Part shown: in pieces, positions 1 to 7,500 of the stretch | Layout of the letters: every line of letters starts with the position of its first letter | Numbering within the stretch: the first letter of the stretch is position 1 | Source of the DNA: Thermoplasmata archaeon | GTDB taxonomy: Archaea; Thermoplasmatota; Thermoplasmata; SG8-5; JAGLSY01 | Direction of reading: 5' to 3' | Assembly: GCA_023137005.1 (NCBI GenBank) | Contig: JAGLQE010000150.1 | Location: 1 to 12,207 of the forward strand | DNA length: 12,207 bases | Made by a program: the position numbers and the translations under genes | Notes under the pieces: model-generated | The model's database searches: none | Told to the model about the DNA's origin: nothing | What the model saw: the letters and a program-made list of their open reading frames with translations, nothing else

Positions 1-1
1 G

Positions 2-322
2 CCTGAAGAAAATTATGGCCTCGGTGACCGAGTGGCCAGATTTTCGAAGGTTGCGAAGCAAATTAACATTGTAGAAATAGACATTTTATCATTAGCTACA
101 AATGAGCAATCGCGAACAATGGAGAGGCGGGGTAATATATTTGTTGTATTAGCGAGTGACAATACCAACTGGATTTCCGCGAGCCTCGCCCAGAGGGCGG
201 GGGGGTCTTCATCCTTTGAGACATTATCCAGACACACGGCTACACCCGGCTTAACAAAACTCCTGCACTCAAAGAACGCACATAATTATTGTAGCGATGT
301 CTGCTACAAATACCAGTACTGA
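2..322 (+). CDS. Possible 3' end of an unrecognised gene entering from the left edge
   Basis: The frame is open from base 2 to a TGA at about 320-322, so it could be the C-terminal 106 residues of a gene that starts outside the window. The first 60 or so residues have a protein-like mix of hydrophobic and charged residues, including a strand-like stretch ending in NIFVVLASD, but I recognise no family. The last 40 residues are encoded by the hairpin and dispersed repeat (copy A), so they are probably not conserved protein. Base composition is AT-rich between 40 and 180, as in the methyltransferase at 9489-10154. A first internal ATG lies at base 32. It may simply be chance open frame or a decayed gene. 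Confidence 0.22.
   Translation, partial: PEENYGLGDRVARFSKVAKQINIVEIDILSLATNEQSRTMERRGNIFVVLASDNTNWISASLAQRAGGSSSFETLSRHTATPGLTKLLHSKNAHNYCSDVCYKYQY
16..38. repeat. Hairpin near left edge
   Basis: Inverted repeat: TGGC plus CTCGG (16-24) pairs with CCGAG plus GCCA (28-32, 35-38), around a TGA loop and with a two-base bulge. It is followed by a short T run (41-44). It could be an RNA hairpin or a terminator of something upstream; it also lies inside the open frame at 2-322. No tRNA can be built around it. Confidence 0.35.
184..261. repeat. Dispersed repeat copy A: GC hairpin plus conserved block
   Basis: An eight-pair stem (184-191 with 195-202, loop AGA, one T-G wobble) runs into a G tract. 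It is followed by a block that is nearly the same as bases 10201-10261. The longest shared exact stretch is CCTTTGAGACATTATCC (213-229), and GCTTAACAAA (249-258) is also shared. Weaker similarity may continue to about 285. The two copies are in the same orientation about 10 kb apart. No transposase is present in the window. A remnant of a mobile-element end or a small structured RNA are both possible. Confidence 0.6.
289..309 (-). terminator. Possible terminator hairpin downstream of the isomerase unit
   Basis: TTGTAGC (289-295) pairs perfectly with GCTACAA (303-309) around a seven-base loop. Read on the minus strand it lies about 48 bases beyond the isomerase stop codon, and AT-rich sequence follows. 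It could equally be end structure for the open frame that reaches 322 on the plus strand. Confidence 0.35.
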
Positions 323-356
323 AATATTTTAATGTATTTTCTGACACCACTACAAC

Positions 357-848
357 TCAAACCCATATCGCATGCCGGGCTCTCATGTTCTTCTCGGTCT
401 CCCCCAATCTTTTCATTATCTCGGGGATGAGGGAATCCAAAAATATTAGCGCGGTGTCCTCAAAAAGTGTGCCTAGAGGAGCCAGTTCGGTCTTGGAATT
501 GTTTGTATCCTTCAGGGTTATCAGAATACTACTTGCATGAGCCAGTTTGGAAGTGTCCTTGGCTGTTATCACGGCCACATTGGCACCGACCCTACCTACG
601 ATATTGGCCGTTTGGATGGCGGACATGGTCTGCCCGGTCTTGGAGATCACGATCACGAAATCATCAGGCTCCACGATCGGAGTGATGGTCTCCCCTATGA
701 AAAATACCTTGAGGCCCAATTGCACAAGCCTTATCGCAAAGGCCTTACCAACAAGGCCAGATCTTCCAACCCCATATATGAAGATCTTCTTCGAGTCCAG
801 TATACGATCGATGAACTCTGTTCGGTTGGATATCTCACACTTATCCAA
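357..848 (-). CDS. hxlB: 6-phospho-3-hexuloisomerase (SIS domain)
   Basis: This enzyme interconverts D-arabino-hex-3-ulose 6-phosphate and fructose 6-phosphate in the ribulose monophosphate pathway, which many archaea run in reverse to make ribulose 5-phosphate. Seen in the sequence, counting from the TTG at 848: the SIS-domain opening IFIYGVGRSG (22-31), the FFIGETITP segment (49-57), the phosphate-binding ISKTGQT turn (68-74), GTLFEDTALIFLD with E130 (126-138), and a C-terminal RHAIWV with H159, matching the family's conserved Glu and C-terminal His. TTG at 848 is the only canonical start in frame, but the product would then lack the roughly 20-residue N-terminal helix usual for the family. 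The frame continues upstream with a fitting helix sequence. A CTG at 891-893, five bases after GGTG, would give 178 residues, near the usual family length. The gene follows the TIM-barrel gene with almost no gap. The partner hexulose-phosphate synthase is not in the window. Confidence 0.9.
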   Translation of the reverse strand: MDKCEISNRTEFIDRILDSKKIFIYGVGRSGLVGKAFAIRLVQLGLKVFFIGETITPIVEPDDFVIVISKTGQTMSAIQTANIVGRVGANVAVITAKDTSKLAHASSILITLKDTNNSKTELAPLGTLFEDTALIFLDSLIPEIMKRLGETEKNMRARHAIWV

Positions 849-901
849 GCACTCTTTGATCTTACTGATGATGTAAGTTTCACTCTCTTCCAGATCATCA
901 C

Positions 902-2104
902 CTACTTCTTCTTTTTTGTCTTCTTTGCTTTCTTCCCATCTTTCTTCTTATCTTGTTTTTTATCTTCTTTGGGCTTCTTGTCTTGTTTTTTGTCTTGCTT
1001 CTTATCCTTGGATTTATCTTTTGGTTTGGCCTTCGGCTTATCTGGCATCTCATCCTCTTTCGGTATCTCATCCTGCTTATCGTTCTCTTTCTGTTTCTGC
1101 CTTTCAGCCCTGGCCTCCCTCTTGGATAGTACTCTTTCAAGAATGACCTTCATGTATATGGCATCATGCTCCAGCAATGGTGAGCCGCATATGAGAGTAA
1201 GGTCGATATTATTATCAAGTATGCACTCTGCCAGTGGCTCGAACTTCAGGTCGCCCTTCTTGATCGGTGTGTAGCGTATCTCATTGCCGCCTTCATGCTC
1301 CACTCCAGAAAAATGAGTATGATAGAAGCCATCTGCGAACTGAGAGGCCTTGTCGAAAAGCTCCTGGAAGTCCTCTTTCTTCTTCAGGGCTCCATTACCC
1401 CTTGCATGAATGTGAGAGAAATTGATGATCGGAACAAGACCTGGCACGTCCTTGCAGAGCTTGATCATCTCGGAAAATGTACCAAAGATCTCCTGCCTGC
1501 CGCTGGTCTCTACGCCAATGGGAACATGTATATCATTATCCAGGAACCATTCCTTCAGGAATATCATATTATCGGTTATGGCCGTGGCCGCCTTTTTCTT
1601 CGAGGCATTCCCGTACATACCCAGATGCGTGACCATCATGGTAGCATCCAGATGCTTTGCCAGAAGCCCGGCCCATTTGATGCTGTCCAGACTCTTGTAT
1701 AAAAGGTCATTATCTGAGACCAGGTCCATATAATACGGAGTGTGTATCGAGAGCTCGACATCCAGGTTCTTGGCGATCTCGGCCAGCTCCCCCAAATGCG
1801 TGTAATCCCTAGCGATAGGATTGGACATTGAATAGATGAGATCCCCCTTCTTTATCTCCTCATACAATGGAATGGATTCCTTCTTCTTTCCACCACCTCT
1901 GAGTACCTCGACTATCAGCTCGCCGGAGAATTCCAGAGGGGTGATATTCGCCTCCTCTTCACCAGCCATACGCTCATATGTATTGGTCCTCAGAACCTGT
2001 ATTTCCATGGCAGTCAATCCAAGGATGTGAACATCTTCTATGCCGTCCCTCAATGTTCTGCCTTTGCAGGACAATGGAATTCCAGATGGGCCGTATCTTA
2101 TCAT
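902..2104 (-). CDS. Endonuclease IV-like TIM-barrel protein with lysine-rich tail
   Basis: A xylose-isomerase-like/endonuclease-IV-like TIM barrel of the archaeal AP-endonuclease family; DNA repair is the family role, not proven here. Residues 1-325 form the barrel. Metal-site positions visible by comparison with endonuclease IV are H121 (SIHTPYY), H160 (VTHLG), E199 (GVETSG), H231/H233 (FSHIHARG) and H262/H264 (YHTHFSG). Where the family usually has a Glu before Ser/Thr-Pro in the last strand, this protein reads ICGSP (305-309), so one metal ligand may be missing; E312 is close by. Residues 326-400 are an unusual tail of Lys, Asp, Glu and Gln with DKKQDKK repeats, probably disordered and strongly basic at the end. 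The ATG at 2104 has a good GGAGAT ribosome site seven bases upstream and a TATA box just before. It leads directly into the isomerase gene; the TAG stop overlaps a GGTGAT element. Confidence 0.85.
   Translation of the reverse strand: MIRYGPSGIPLSCKGRTLRDGIEDVHILGLTAMEIQVLRTNTYERMAGEEEANITPLEFSGELIVEVLRGGGKKKESIPLYEEIKKGDLIYSMSNPIARDYTHLGELAEIAKNLDVELSIHTPYYMDLVSDNDLLYKSLDSIKWAGLLAKHLDATMMVTHLGMYGNASKKKAATAITDNMIFLKEWFLDNDIHVPIGVETSGRQEIFGTFSEMIKLCKDVPGLVPIINFSHIHARGNGALKKKEDFQELFDKASQFADGFYHTHFSGVEHEGGNEIRYTPIKKGDLKFEPLAECILDNNIDLTLICGSPLLEHDAIYMKVILERVLSKREARAERQKQKENDKQDEIPKEDEMPDKPKAKPKDKSKDKKQDKKQDKKPKEDKKQDKKKDGKKAKKTKKKK
911..917 (-). other. Candidate -1 slippery heptamer A AAA AAG
   Basis: On the minus strand the heptamer is in the correct register for the TIM-barrel frame (ACA AAA AAG). 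It lies seven bases before that gene's TAG stop. A -1 slip would bypass the stop and continue directly into the isomerase frame, giving a 582-residue fusion. The tail is lysine-rich, so A-rich heptamers are expected by chance. Confidence 0.35.
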
Positions 2105-2120
2105 GAAACATCTCCTATAC

Positions 2121-2136
2121 CAATATTATAAAATAA
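2121..2136 (-). promoter_or_regulatory. TATA box for the TIM-barrel/isomerase unit
   Basis: On the minus strand an AT stretch (TTTATTTTATAATATT) is centred about 25 bases before the ATG at 2104, the usual archaeal TATA distance from a start of transcription. The leader must be very short, yet a GGAGAT ribosome site is present, so transcription may begin slightly further upstream using the distal part of this stretch. Confidence 0.45.
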
Positions 2137-2265
2137 ATCCAAAATAACCATTCCCTACACCCTGAACCCAACAGGGAAGCAAGACCATGGATATATAGTT
2201 ACCTACGCGAGCCTACACATAAGATAGTAGGATTTATCTCATCATCAAAGTTTGCTCCGGCAGGC

Positions 2266-2278
2266 AAATATATATAAT
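2266..2278 (+). promoter_or_regulatory. TATA box for the secreted membrane protein gene
   Basis: AAATATATATAAT is centred about 31 bases before the ATG at 2303. That predicts transcription starting within a few bases of the ATG, so a nearly leaderless mRNA. No ribosome site precedes the ATG, which fits. This also argues against the longer in-frame start at 2252, which lies upstream of the TATA box. Confidence 0.6.
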
Positions 2279-2302
2279 TGTCCAATCACTATCCTGAGTT
2301 CG

Positions 2303-3136
2303 ATGAAAGGCCTTCGTGTAGTGCTAATTACCATGGTTCTTGTAGGAATGTTAATGCCCACAGTCATTGGCGACATAACAGACCCAGAGCATACCAATCA
2401 GATGCTCATTGATATTTCCACCCCGGTGATCGAGCCAGGAGAGAACGGCAGACTGGCCTTCACCTTACAGTCCCCATCAAGTGCCAATGTGACCATGGAG
2501 AACATAACCCTGGAGATCGAAATATACATCTACATGGCCACGGACATACTTCAAGACACTGCGGACATCGATTCACCACCTATTTTCACCAATACCGAAA
2601 GCCTGGTTACAGAGATACATTACCCATCACTTGGCCCGGGAGAAAGCGAGGCACTTGCTCTGGACATCATAACGACAAAAAGCACCCCACAGGGGGAGTA
2701 TTTTTCCCAGGGCGAGTATTTTGTGAGATTCAAGCTCCACTTCGATGTGGGAAATGATTCATATATACTGGCCTCACGGGGTCATTTCTCAAATGAAGAT
2801 TGGGAGTCATTGACCAATTCAGGGCCGACAGGAGATAGATTCAATCAGACTTTCCTTGGATCAATGGGATATGACGGCCTTATCACTGAAACTTCCTTCG
2901 CAGTGCTCAAGTCAGTTCCATGGTGGCCCTTCCTGATCCTGGTGGGCATAACCGCTTTCTTTGGCTTCCTGGCCATATCATCCTACATTATAGAATCCGA
3001 CACCAAGAATGTCAAGCTAAAGAAAAGCCTTCAGAAGATGTGGGGCAAATTTTATCAGTTTAGGAAACTTGCGAAGCATCACCTTGGAGGCCGCGGCAGG
3101 AAAGTCCATATCCCCCCTCGAGACAAGGAAGGCTGA
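2303..3136 (+). CDS. Secreted, membrane-anchored protein of unknown function
   Basis: Start chosen at the ATG at 2303: it directly begins a signal peptide (residues 1-23, basic MKGLR then a hydrophobic core ending TVIG) and fits the TATA spacing. Residues 24-205 appear to be an extracellular beta-rich domain; the VIEPGENGRLAF segment resembles the start of archaeal Ig/CARDB-like surface domains, and several N-glycosylation sequons (NVT, NIT, NDS, NQT) are present. One transmembrane helix (about 206-230, from VPWWPFLIL) is followed by a strongly basic cytoplasmic tail to residue 277. A short in-frame duplication (QGEYF twice, 2690-2704 and 2708-2722) is visible. The last 39 codons overlap the reductase gene on the other strand. 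I do not recognise a specific family; the topology is a type I surface protein. Confidence 0.75.
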   Translation: MKGLRVVLITMVLVGMLMPTVIGDITDPEHTNQMLIDISTPVIEPGENGRLAFTLQSPSSANVTMENITLEIEIYIYMATDILQDTADIDSPPIFTNTESLVTEIHYPSLGPGESEALALDIITTKSTPQGEYFSQGEYFVRFKLHFDVGNDSYILASRGHFSNEDWESLTNSGPTGDRFNQTFLGSMGYDGLITETSFAVLKSVPWWPFLILVGITAFFGFLAISSYIIESDTKNVKLKKSLQKMWGKFYQFRKLAKHHLGGRGRKVHIPPRDKEG

Positions 3137-4225
3137 CAGATCCTCCTCCCCAAGTATCTTGACCAGGCTATCCATATCCTTATCGCTCATGCTCAGGAAG
3201 ATCTTTCTGAGAAGTATGGCAGATCTTATCTCCCTGCCGATCTCGGCAGTCCAGAGCTCGTGATACCGACCCAGGAATGACTTGCTTTGATCATTTTCTT
3301 CAAGTGAGGCGATGGCCGTGTCCGCACAATGCTTCGCACAGATCATTCCAAAGACAAGACCCCCACCGGTCAGAGGTTTTACTTGGCAGGCAGCATCCCC
3401 TACCAGCATTGTATTATCAGCATGGCTTGTTTCTAGAAGGCCAAGAGGAATGGTCCCAGATATGTATTCCAGACCCCGGATATCTGAGATATCCAGTGAC
3501 CCCAGGAAACCCTGAAGATACCTTTTGGGGAACTCACCTCCAGATGTACATAGGCCCACCCTCACGAAGTCTCCAGCAGGTATGAGCCAGGCGAAGAAGC
3601 CAGGGGCGACAGCCTTTCCAAAGTAGACGCTCACCTCATCATCTCGAAGGTCTGATATCAATTCGGATGGGACCTCAGCCTGCATTCCGTAAAGGAATTC
3701 TTTTGGTCGATCAATGCCCATTTTTTCACGGACCAATGAGCGAGGGCCGTCAGCACCTATCACCAAGCTGGATGAAACAGTGTGCTCCTCACCACCGATA
3801 TTATTTCGATAAGTGATATGGACCAGGGTACCTACGGTCTTTATGTCAATACATCTGGCATTCAATAACACTTCTGAGCCATCGGCTATAGCTCGTTCAC
3901 CCATCTGTCTGTCGAAATCACCCCTGTCAATGACCACTGCTTTGATCTCCGGGGCAATGAGCTCGAGACCCTGGCCATTAGGGGGAATGACGGTACCGCC
4001 CCTTATGCTGTTCAGAACAGGAAGGTCGATATCCACCAGATCATGAAGCCTATTACTCACGATGCCCGCACATTGAATGGGGGAGCCAAAACATTCATGT
4101 TCTTCAAGAAGCAAAGTTCTGTAACCAGCACGGGAAATAAGAGAGGCCGTTCTTGCCCCGGCGGGACCTCCGCCAATAATGACCACATCATATTTTCGGG
4201 CTCCAGGTTCCTGCATCTGATCCAC
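3017..4225 (-). CDS. Geranylgeranyl reductase family flavoprotein
   Basis: An FAD-dependent reductase of the family that hydrogenates the isoprenoid chains of archaeal membrane lipids (digeranylgeranylglycerophospholipid reductase); other members act on other prenyl groups, so the exact substrate is inferred. Visible features: the N-terminal Rossmann motif VVIIGGGPAGA (14-24), the family's PIQCAG segment with C52, the IGADGPRSLVR stretch (156-166), a substrate-side strand GFFAWLIPAGDFVRVGL (209-225), and the second FAD motif LVGDAACQVKPLTGGGL (274-290). At 402 residues it is of normal length. The first start is GTG at 4225 with GGAG upstream; an ATG three codons later is nearly as good. It is convergent with the surface-protein gene and overlaps it by 120 bases; its own C-terminal segment looks family-like, so this frame is the older one. 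It is divergent from the giant repeat-protein gene across a 333-base AT-rich gap. Confidence 0.92.
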   Translation of the reverse strand: MDQMQEPGARKYDVVIIGGGPAGARTASLISRAGYRTLLLEEHECFGSPIQCAGIVSNRLHDLVDIDLPVLNSIRGGTVIPPNGQGLELIAPEIKAVVIDRGDFDRQMGERAIADGSEVLLNARCIDIKTVGTLVHITYRNNIGGEEHTVSSSLVIGADGPRSLVREKMGIDRPKEFLYGMQAEVPSELISDLRDDEVSVYFGKAVAPGFFAWLIPAGDFVRVGLCTSGGEFPKRYLQGFLGSLDISDIRGLEYISGTIPLGLLETSHADNTMLVGDAACQVKPLTGGGLVFGMICAKHCADTAIASLEENDQSKSFLGRYHELWTAEIGREIRSAILLRKIFLSMSDKDMDSLVKILGEEDLSAFLVSRGDMDFPAAASKVMLRKFPKLIKFAPHLLKAFL

Positions 4226-4252
4226 CGAACTCCGGCAAAGGTATTGACCTGA

Positions 4253-4269
4253 TGCATAAAGTATTTTTT
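4253..4269 (-). promoter_or_regulatory. Possible TATA box for the reductase gene
   Basis: On the minus strand TAAAAAATACTTTATGC ends 28 bases before the GTG at 4225. The best TATA-like core is centred around 4259, about 34 bases from the GTG, allowing a short leader that contains the GGAG ribosome site. Confidence 0.4.
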
Positions 4270-4423
4270 ACTCGCATTATTCGATTTTATCCTAATAGCA
4301 ATTCACTAACATTTAACTATCATTTCATCAGTGTTTTTACGAAAATGTTAATTACATCAGGCTGGCTATTTATTATTAGATATTTTGTATAGAAAACAAT
4401 AGCAAAGCTAAATTGGGGAAACT

Positions 4424-4439
4424 GTTAATACATATTAAC
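4424..4439. promoter_or_regulatory. Palindromic operator-like site
   Basis: GTTAATA and TATTAAC are perfect inverted halves separated by CA. The site lies about 40 bases upstream of the TATA-like box at 4478 and near other AT-rich promoter-like sequence (4445-4470). Two-fold symmetry of this size suits a dimeric helix-turn-helix regulator, but in AT-rich DNA chance is a real alternative. Confidence 0.4.
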
Positions 4440-4477
4440 CGATACTATTTAATAAGATAAATATAATGTTACACTAA

Positions 4478-4485
4478 GATATAAG
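4478..4485 (+). promoter_or_regulatory. TATA box for the giant repeat protein
   Basis: GATATAAG is centred about 28 bases before 4509, so transcription should begin near 4507-4509. That leaves a leader of about 50-60 bases before the protein start, enough to hold the ribosome site. A second AT stretch (4455-4468) could serve as an alternative promoter. Confidence 0.4.
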
Positions 4486-4501
4486 TAAGGAATAGCTGGT
4501 G

Positions 4502-4524
4502 CTATACAATGGGCAAATGTATAG
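4502..4524 (+). promoter_or_regulatory. Inverted repeat at the predicted transcript start
   Basis: CTATACA (4502-4508) and TGTATAG (4518-4524) are perfect inverted halves around a nine-base spacer. Being at the predicted start of transcription, it could be an operator or a 5'-leader hairpin. The spacer begins with an ATG that opens a 12-codon frame ending in TAA at 4547, just before the ribosome site of the large gene. Confidence 0.4.
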
Positions 4525-4567
4525 ATCAGCGAGCATATTTCCCGTAACATAGGATGGAGTGAACACG

Positions 4568-7500
4568 GTGCCAAGTAGCTATCTGAAAGCGATGCAGCTC
4601 ACCAAGCAGCTCGAAGAGAAGGCAAAGGAAGCGTCCAAGAATCGCATATTTGCTGAAGAAGAACTACTGAGTTCAGAGAAAGCCTTAGAGAAAGCTAAGT
4701 CGATCGATATAAAGCTGGATGATGCAGTTGAATTATATCAGCAAGCTGTCGCGGCCTTCGATGATAAGGAATACAAGAACGCACTTAGCCTGGCTACTCG
4801 CTCCAATGAGCTCACCAATGAAAGATACACAGAACATGCAATGGAGATAATAAGTTCCACAGACACACTACTGAACATGGTCAAGGGTATCGGCAAATCC
4901 AAGCCCGTATCCGAAGCTCTGTTGGAGGAGGCACATGAGGTCCTCAAGGACCACGATTATGATAAGGCCATATCCCTATCAAAACAATGCTGGGAAGGGC
5001 TGGAGAAGGTGGTGCTCGAGCACCTGTCAGATGAATTTTCGTCCGCCCAATCGATGATAGTCCTGGCAAGGAACAGTGGTGAAGATATCTCTTCCTCCGA
5101 ATCCTTACTGGAGAATGCAAGGGAGTACATGGGTTCTCAGGATTATGCGGGGGCCATGGACAATATCAAACAATGTATATCGGGCCTCAATACTGGCATC
5201 CAGGCCCAGATAGATGAGCTGAGCGATGAAGCACGGGGCTTCCTGATAAGTGCCAAAGAACTGGAGGCCGATGTCTCCAAGGTGGAAGAGCTCCTGGCCA
5301 AGATAGAAACTGAGCAAGGAGAAAATGAGCTGGAGAAGGCCCTCAGCACATCACGTCTTTGCAAGTCCGAGGCAGAAAAGACATTGAGCATATCCATATC
5401 TTCCAATATCGAAGAGCATATGGCCGACATAGAAAAGGCCGAGACCATAAAGGCAAATACCGAGAAATCAAATGAGATACTCAACCGTGCCAGGAATGCC
5501 CTGAAGAACAGTAATTACGGAGAGGCCCTCAATGCTCTGAAGGACAGTGGCGAAGAGATCCAGAATTGTCAATTCCAAAAGGTCTTGAAGACCATGTCCC
5601 AATCCAGATCTAAGTTCATGAAGGCCAAGAAGTACGGGGCAGACCTGGACGAAGCAATGGATTTCATGAACAAAGCCAGAGACGCCTTGAAGGAAGAGGA
5701 TTTCCTTGAATCCCTGCAGATGGCCAATCAGGGAGATAAGGTAGTTGAGGAGATAATCGCCCTATTCGACCAGGCTGGAGACAAGTTCGAAGAATATGAG
5801 AAGGGGTTGGAGGAGGCAAAAGAGATCGGTGTGGACATTACCGAGGCAGAGAGTATGTTCAGCAAGGCCAAGACCGCCTTTGAGAACAATAATCTGGCAG
5901 ACGCAAAGAAATACCAGGATGGCTCAGCAAAGATCCTGGACAGTACACTTTATTCATTCATCACAGACATGATAGAGACTGCCGAGCTGGTGATATCTGC
6001 TGGCGACAGTTTGGGAGCCATACTTGACGAGCCCAATGATTTCATGCACAATGCGATCAAGGCCGTGAAGGAAGGAGAATACAAGATAGCCTTGAAGGAT
6101 GCTGAAAGAGCCGTGAGCAGGGCAGAAGATATCATCAAGATCCATGTTTCAAATACCATAGCATCCGCAGATCTGGCACTGATGGAAGTGGAAGATGTTG
6201 ATGAGGATGCCATAGAGAAACTCATACAGGGTGCAAAGACAGACTTCGAAAAGAACACCTTTGATGAGGCATTCCGACAGGCGGACAAGGCCCTGAGCAT
6301 GATGGAAACAGCCCAATCTGCCAAATCAAGAGAATCCATTACCAAGATGGAGCATGCCCTTCGTATAGCCAAGGACATGGAGTGTGACCTGACCAGTATT
6401 GATAAGGATATCAAAATGGCACATGACGGCATGACGAATCGAGACTTCCAGACCGCACTCGAAATAGCTGATGGCGTATACAAGAACACCATAAATATAC
6501 AGAAGGCCACCGCAGAGAGAGAATTCGGAAATGCCAAGATAGAGGTCATAGAGGCAAAGAAGTTGGGTATAGATATTGGCGAGATGCGGGATGCTTTGAA
6601 ACGTGCAAAATCAGGATTCGAGAAGGGAGATTTCAAAACAACATTCCAGGAGAGCAAGAAGACCCTGCTCAATGCTCACAATATAATTGAGAAACATCAG
6701 GCAGCCTATGAATCTATGACCCAGGCCGCGGCAATGGTCGCAGAGGCGAAAAAGAATGATGCAGATGTGACATCGGTCATGGAAAACCTGCTGAAGGCCA
6801 GGAGTTCCTTCGAGAAGACGGATTACGACAAGGTCATTGAACTATCAGATATGGTCAAGGCAGAGGCAGATATGATCGTCTCCCTATACACCTCGGCCAA
6901 TAATCTGGCCAATGCAAATGGCTACCTGGAGCACCTGAAGACACTGGAAGTGGATGTGGAAGATCTCAGCAAGCTCATTGAGGAAGCGAAGACTGCCCTG
7001 AAGAGCAAGGATGTCAAAGCATCCGTTGAACTATCAGATAAGGCAGACAATAATGCCCTCGACCTTCTAAACAATACCATTACAAATCTCATTTCTGAGG
7101 CGGAATCATCCATAATCGATGCAAAAGAGATAGGTATCGACGTGACAGAACCAAAATCCAAACTGGACATGGCAAAGACCCAGCTGACAGAATCGGAATT
7201 CAAGGCATCCATTGACCTGGCACAGAAAGCCAAGGAGGATGTTATCAAGCTAAAGGACCTGAGTCAGAATGCGGCCCTCAGATTGAAGGAGCTGCAGGAC
7301 AAGGTCAGCGAGGCCGAGAACATATATGCGAACATAGATGGTATCAAGGCAATTCTCAATAAGGCCATGAAAGAATTGGGAAATCACAATTACGAGGATG
7401 TCATAAACCTTTCAGAGGAAGGTATCAAGGAAACAAAGACCACCATTGAGGAATATGTTTCCGAAACAATATCCAACTTCCGTGGTGCAGCTGAAAAAGC

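Larger units (their letters stand above)
4226..4558. other. AT-rich divergent intergenic control region
   Basis: A 333-base stretch with no credible long gene lies between the divergent reductase and repeat-protein genes. It contains the reductase promoter at the left, a perfect 16-base palindrome (4424-4439), a TATA-like box (4478-4485), a leader stem (4502-4524) and a possible 12-codon upstream reading frame (4509-4547). No ribosomal, tRNA or CRISPR signal was seen in it. Confidence 0.6.

Noticed and set aside
16..90. A possible tRNA from the left-edge hairpin
   Set aside because: No acceptor stem, anticodon arm or T-loop consensus could be placed around it.
898..1140. An 80-codon minus-strand frame of Arg/Lys-rich sequence
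   Set aside because: It is a shifted frame of the lysine-rich tail with no ribosome site or family-like sequence.
537..1274. A 245-codon plus-strand open frame
   Set aside because: It lies antisense to the isomerase and the lysine-rich tail; its Phe/Ser/Leu-rich product is what antisense reading of lysine codons gives.
2160..2176. CCCTG/CAGGG stem in the 2105-2302 gap as a regulatory RNA
   Set aside because: Only five pairs with a seven-base loop, and no relation to either promoter; chance is adequate.
5950..6672. A 240-codon minus-strand open frame
   Set aside because: Antisense to the repeat protein; its Ser/Ala/Leu-rich composition reflects the complement of Glu/Lys/Ala codons and it has no independent support.
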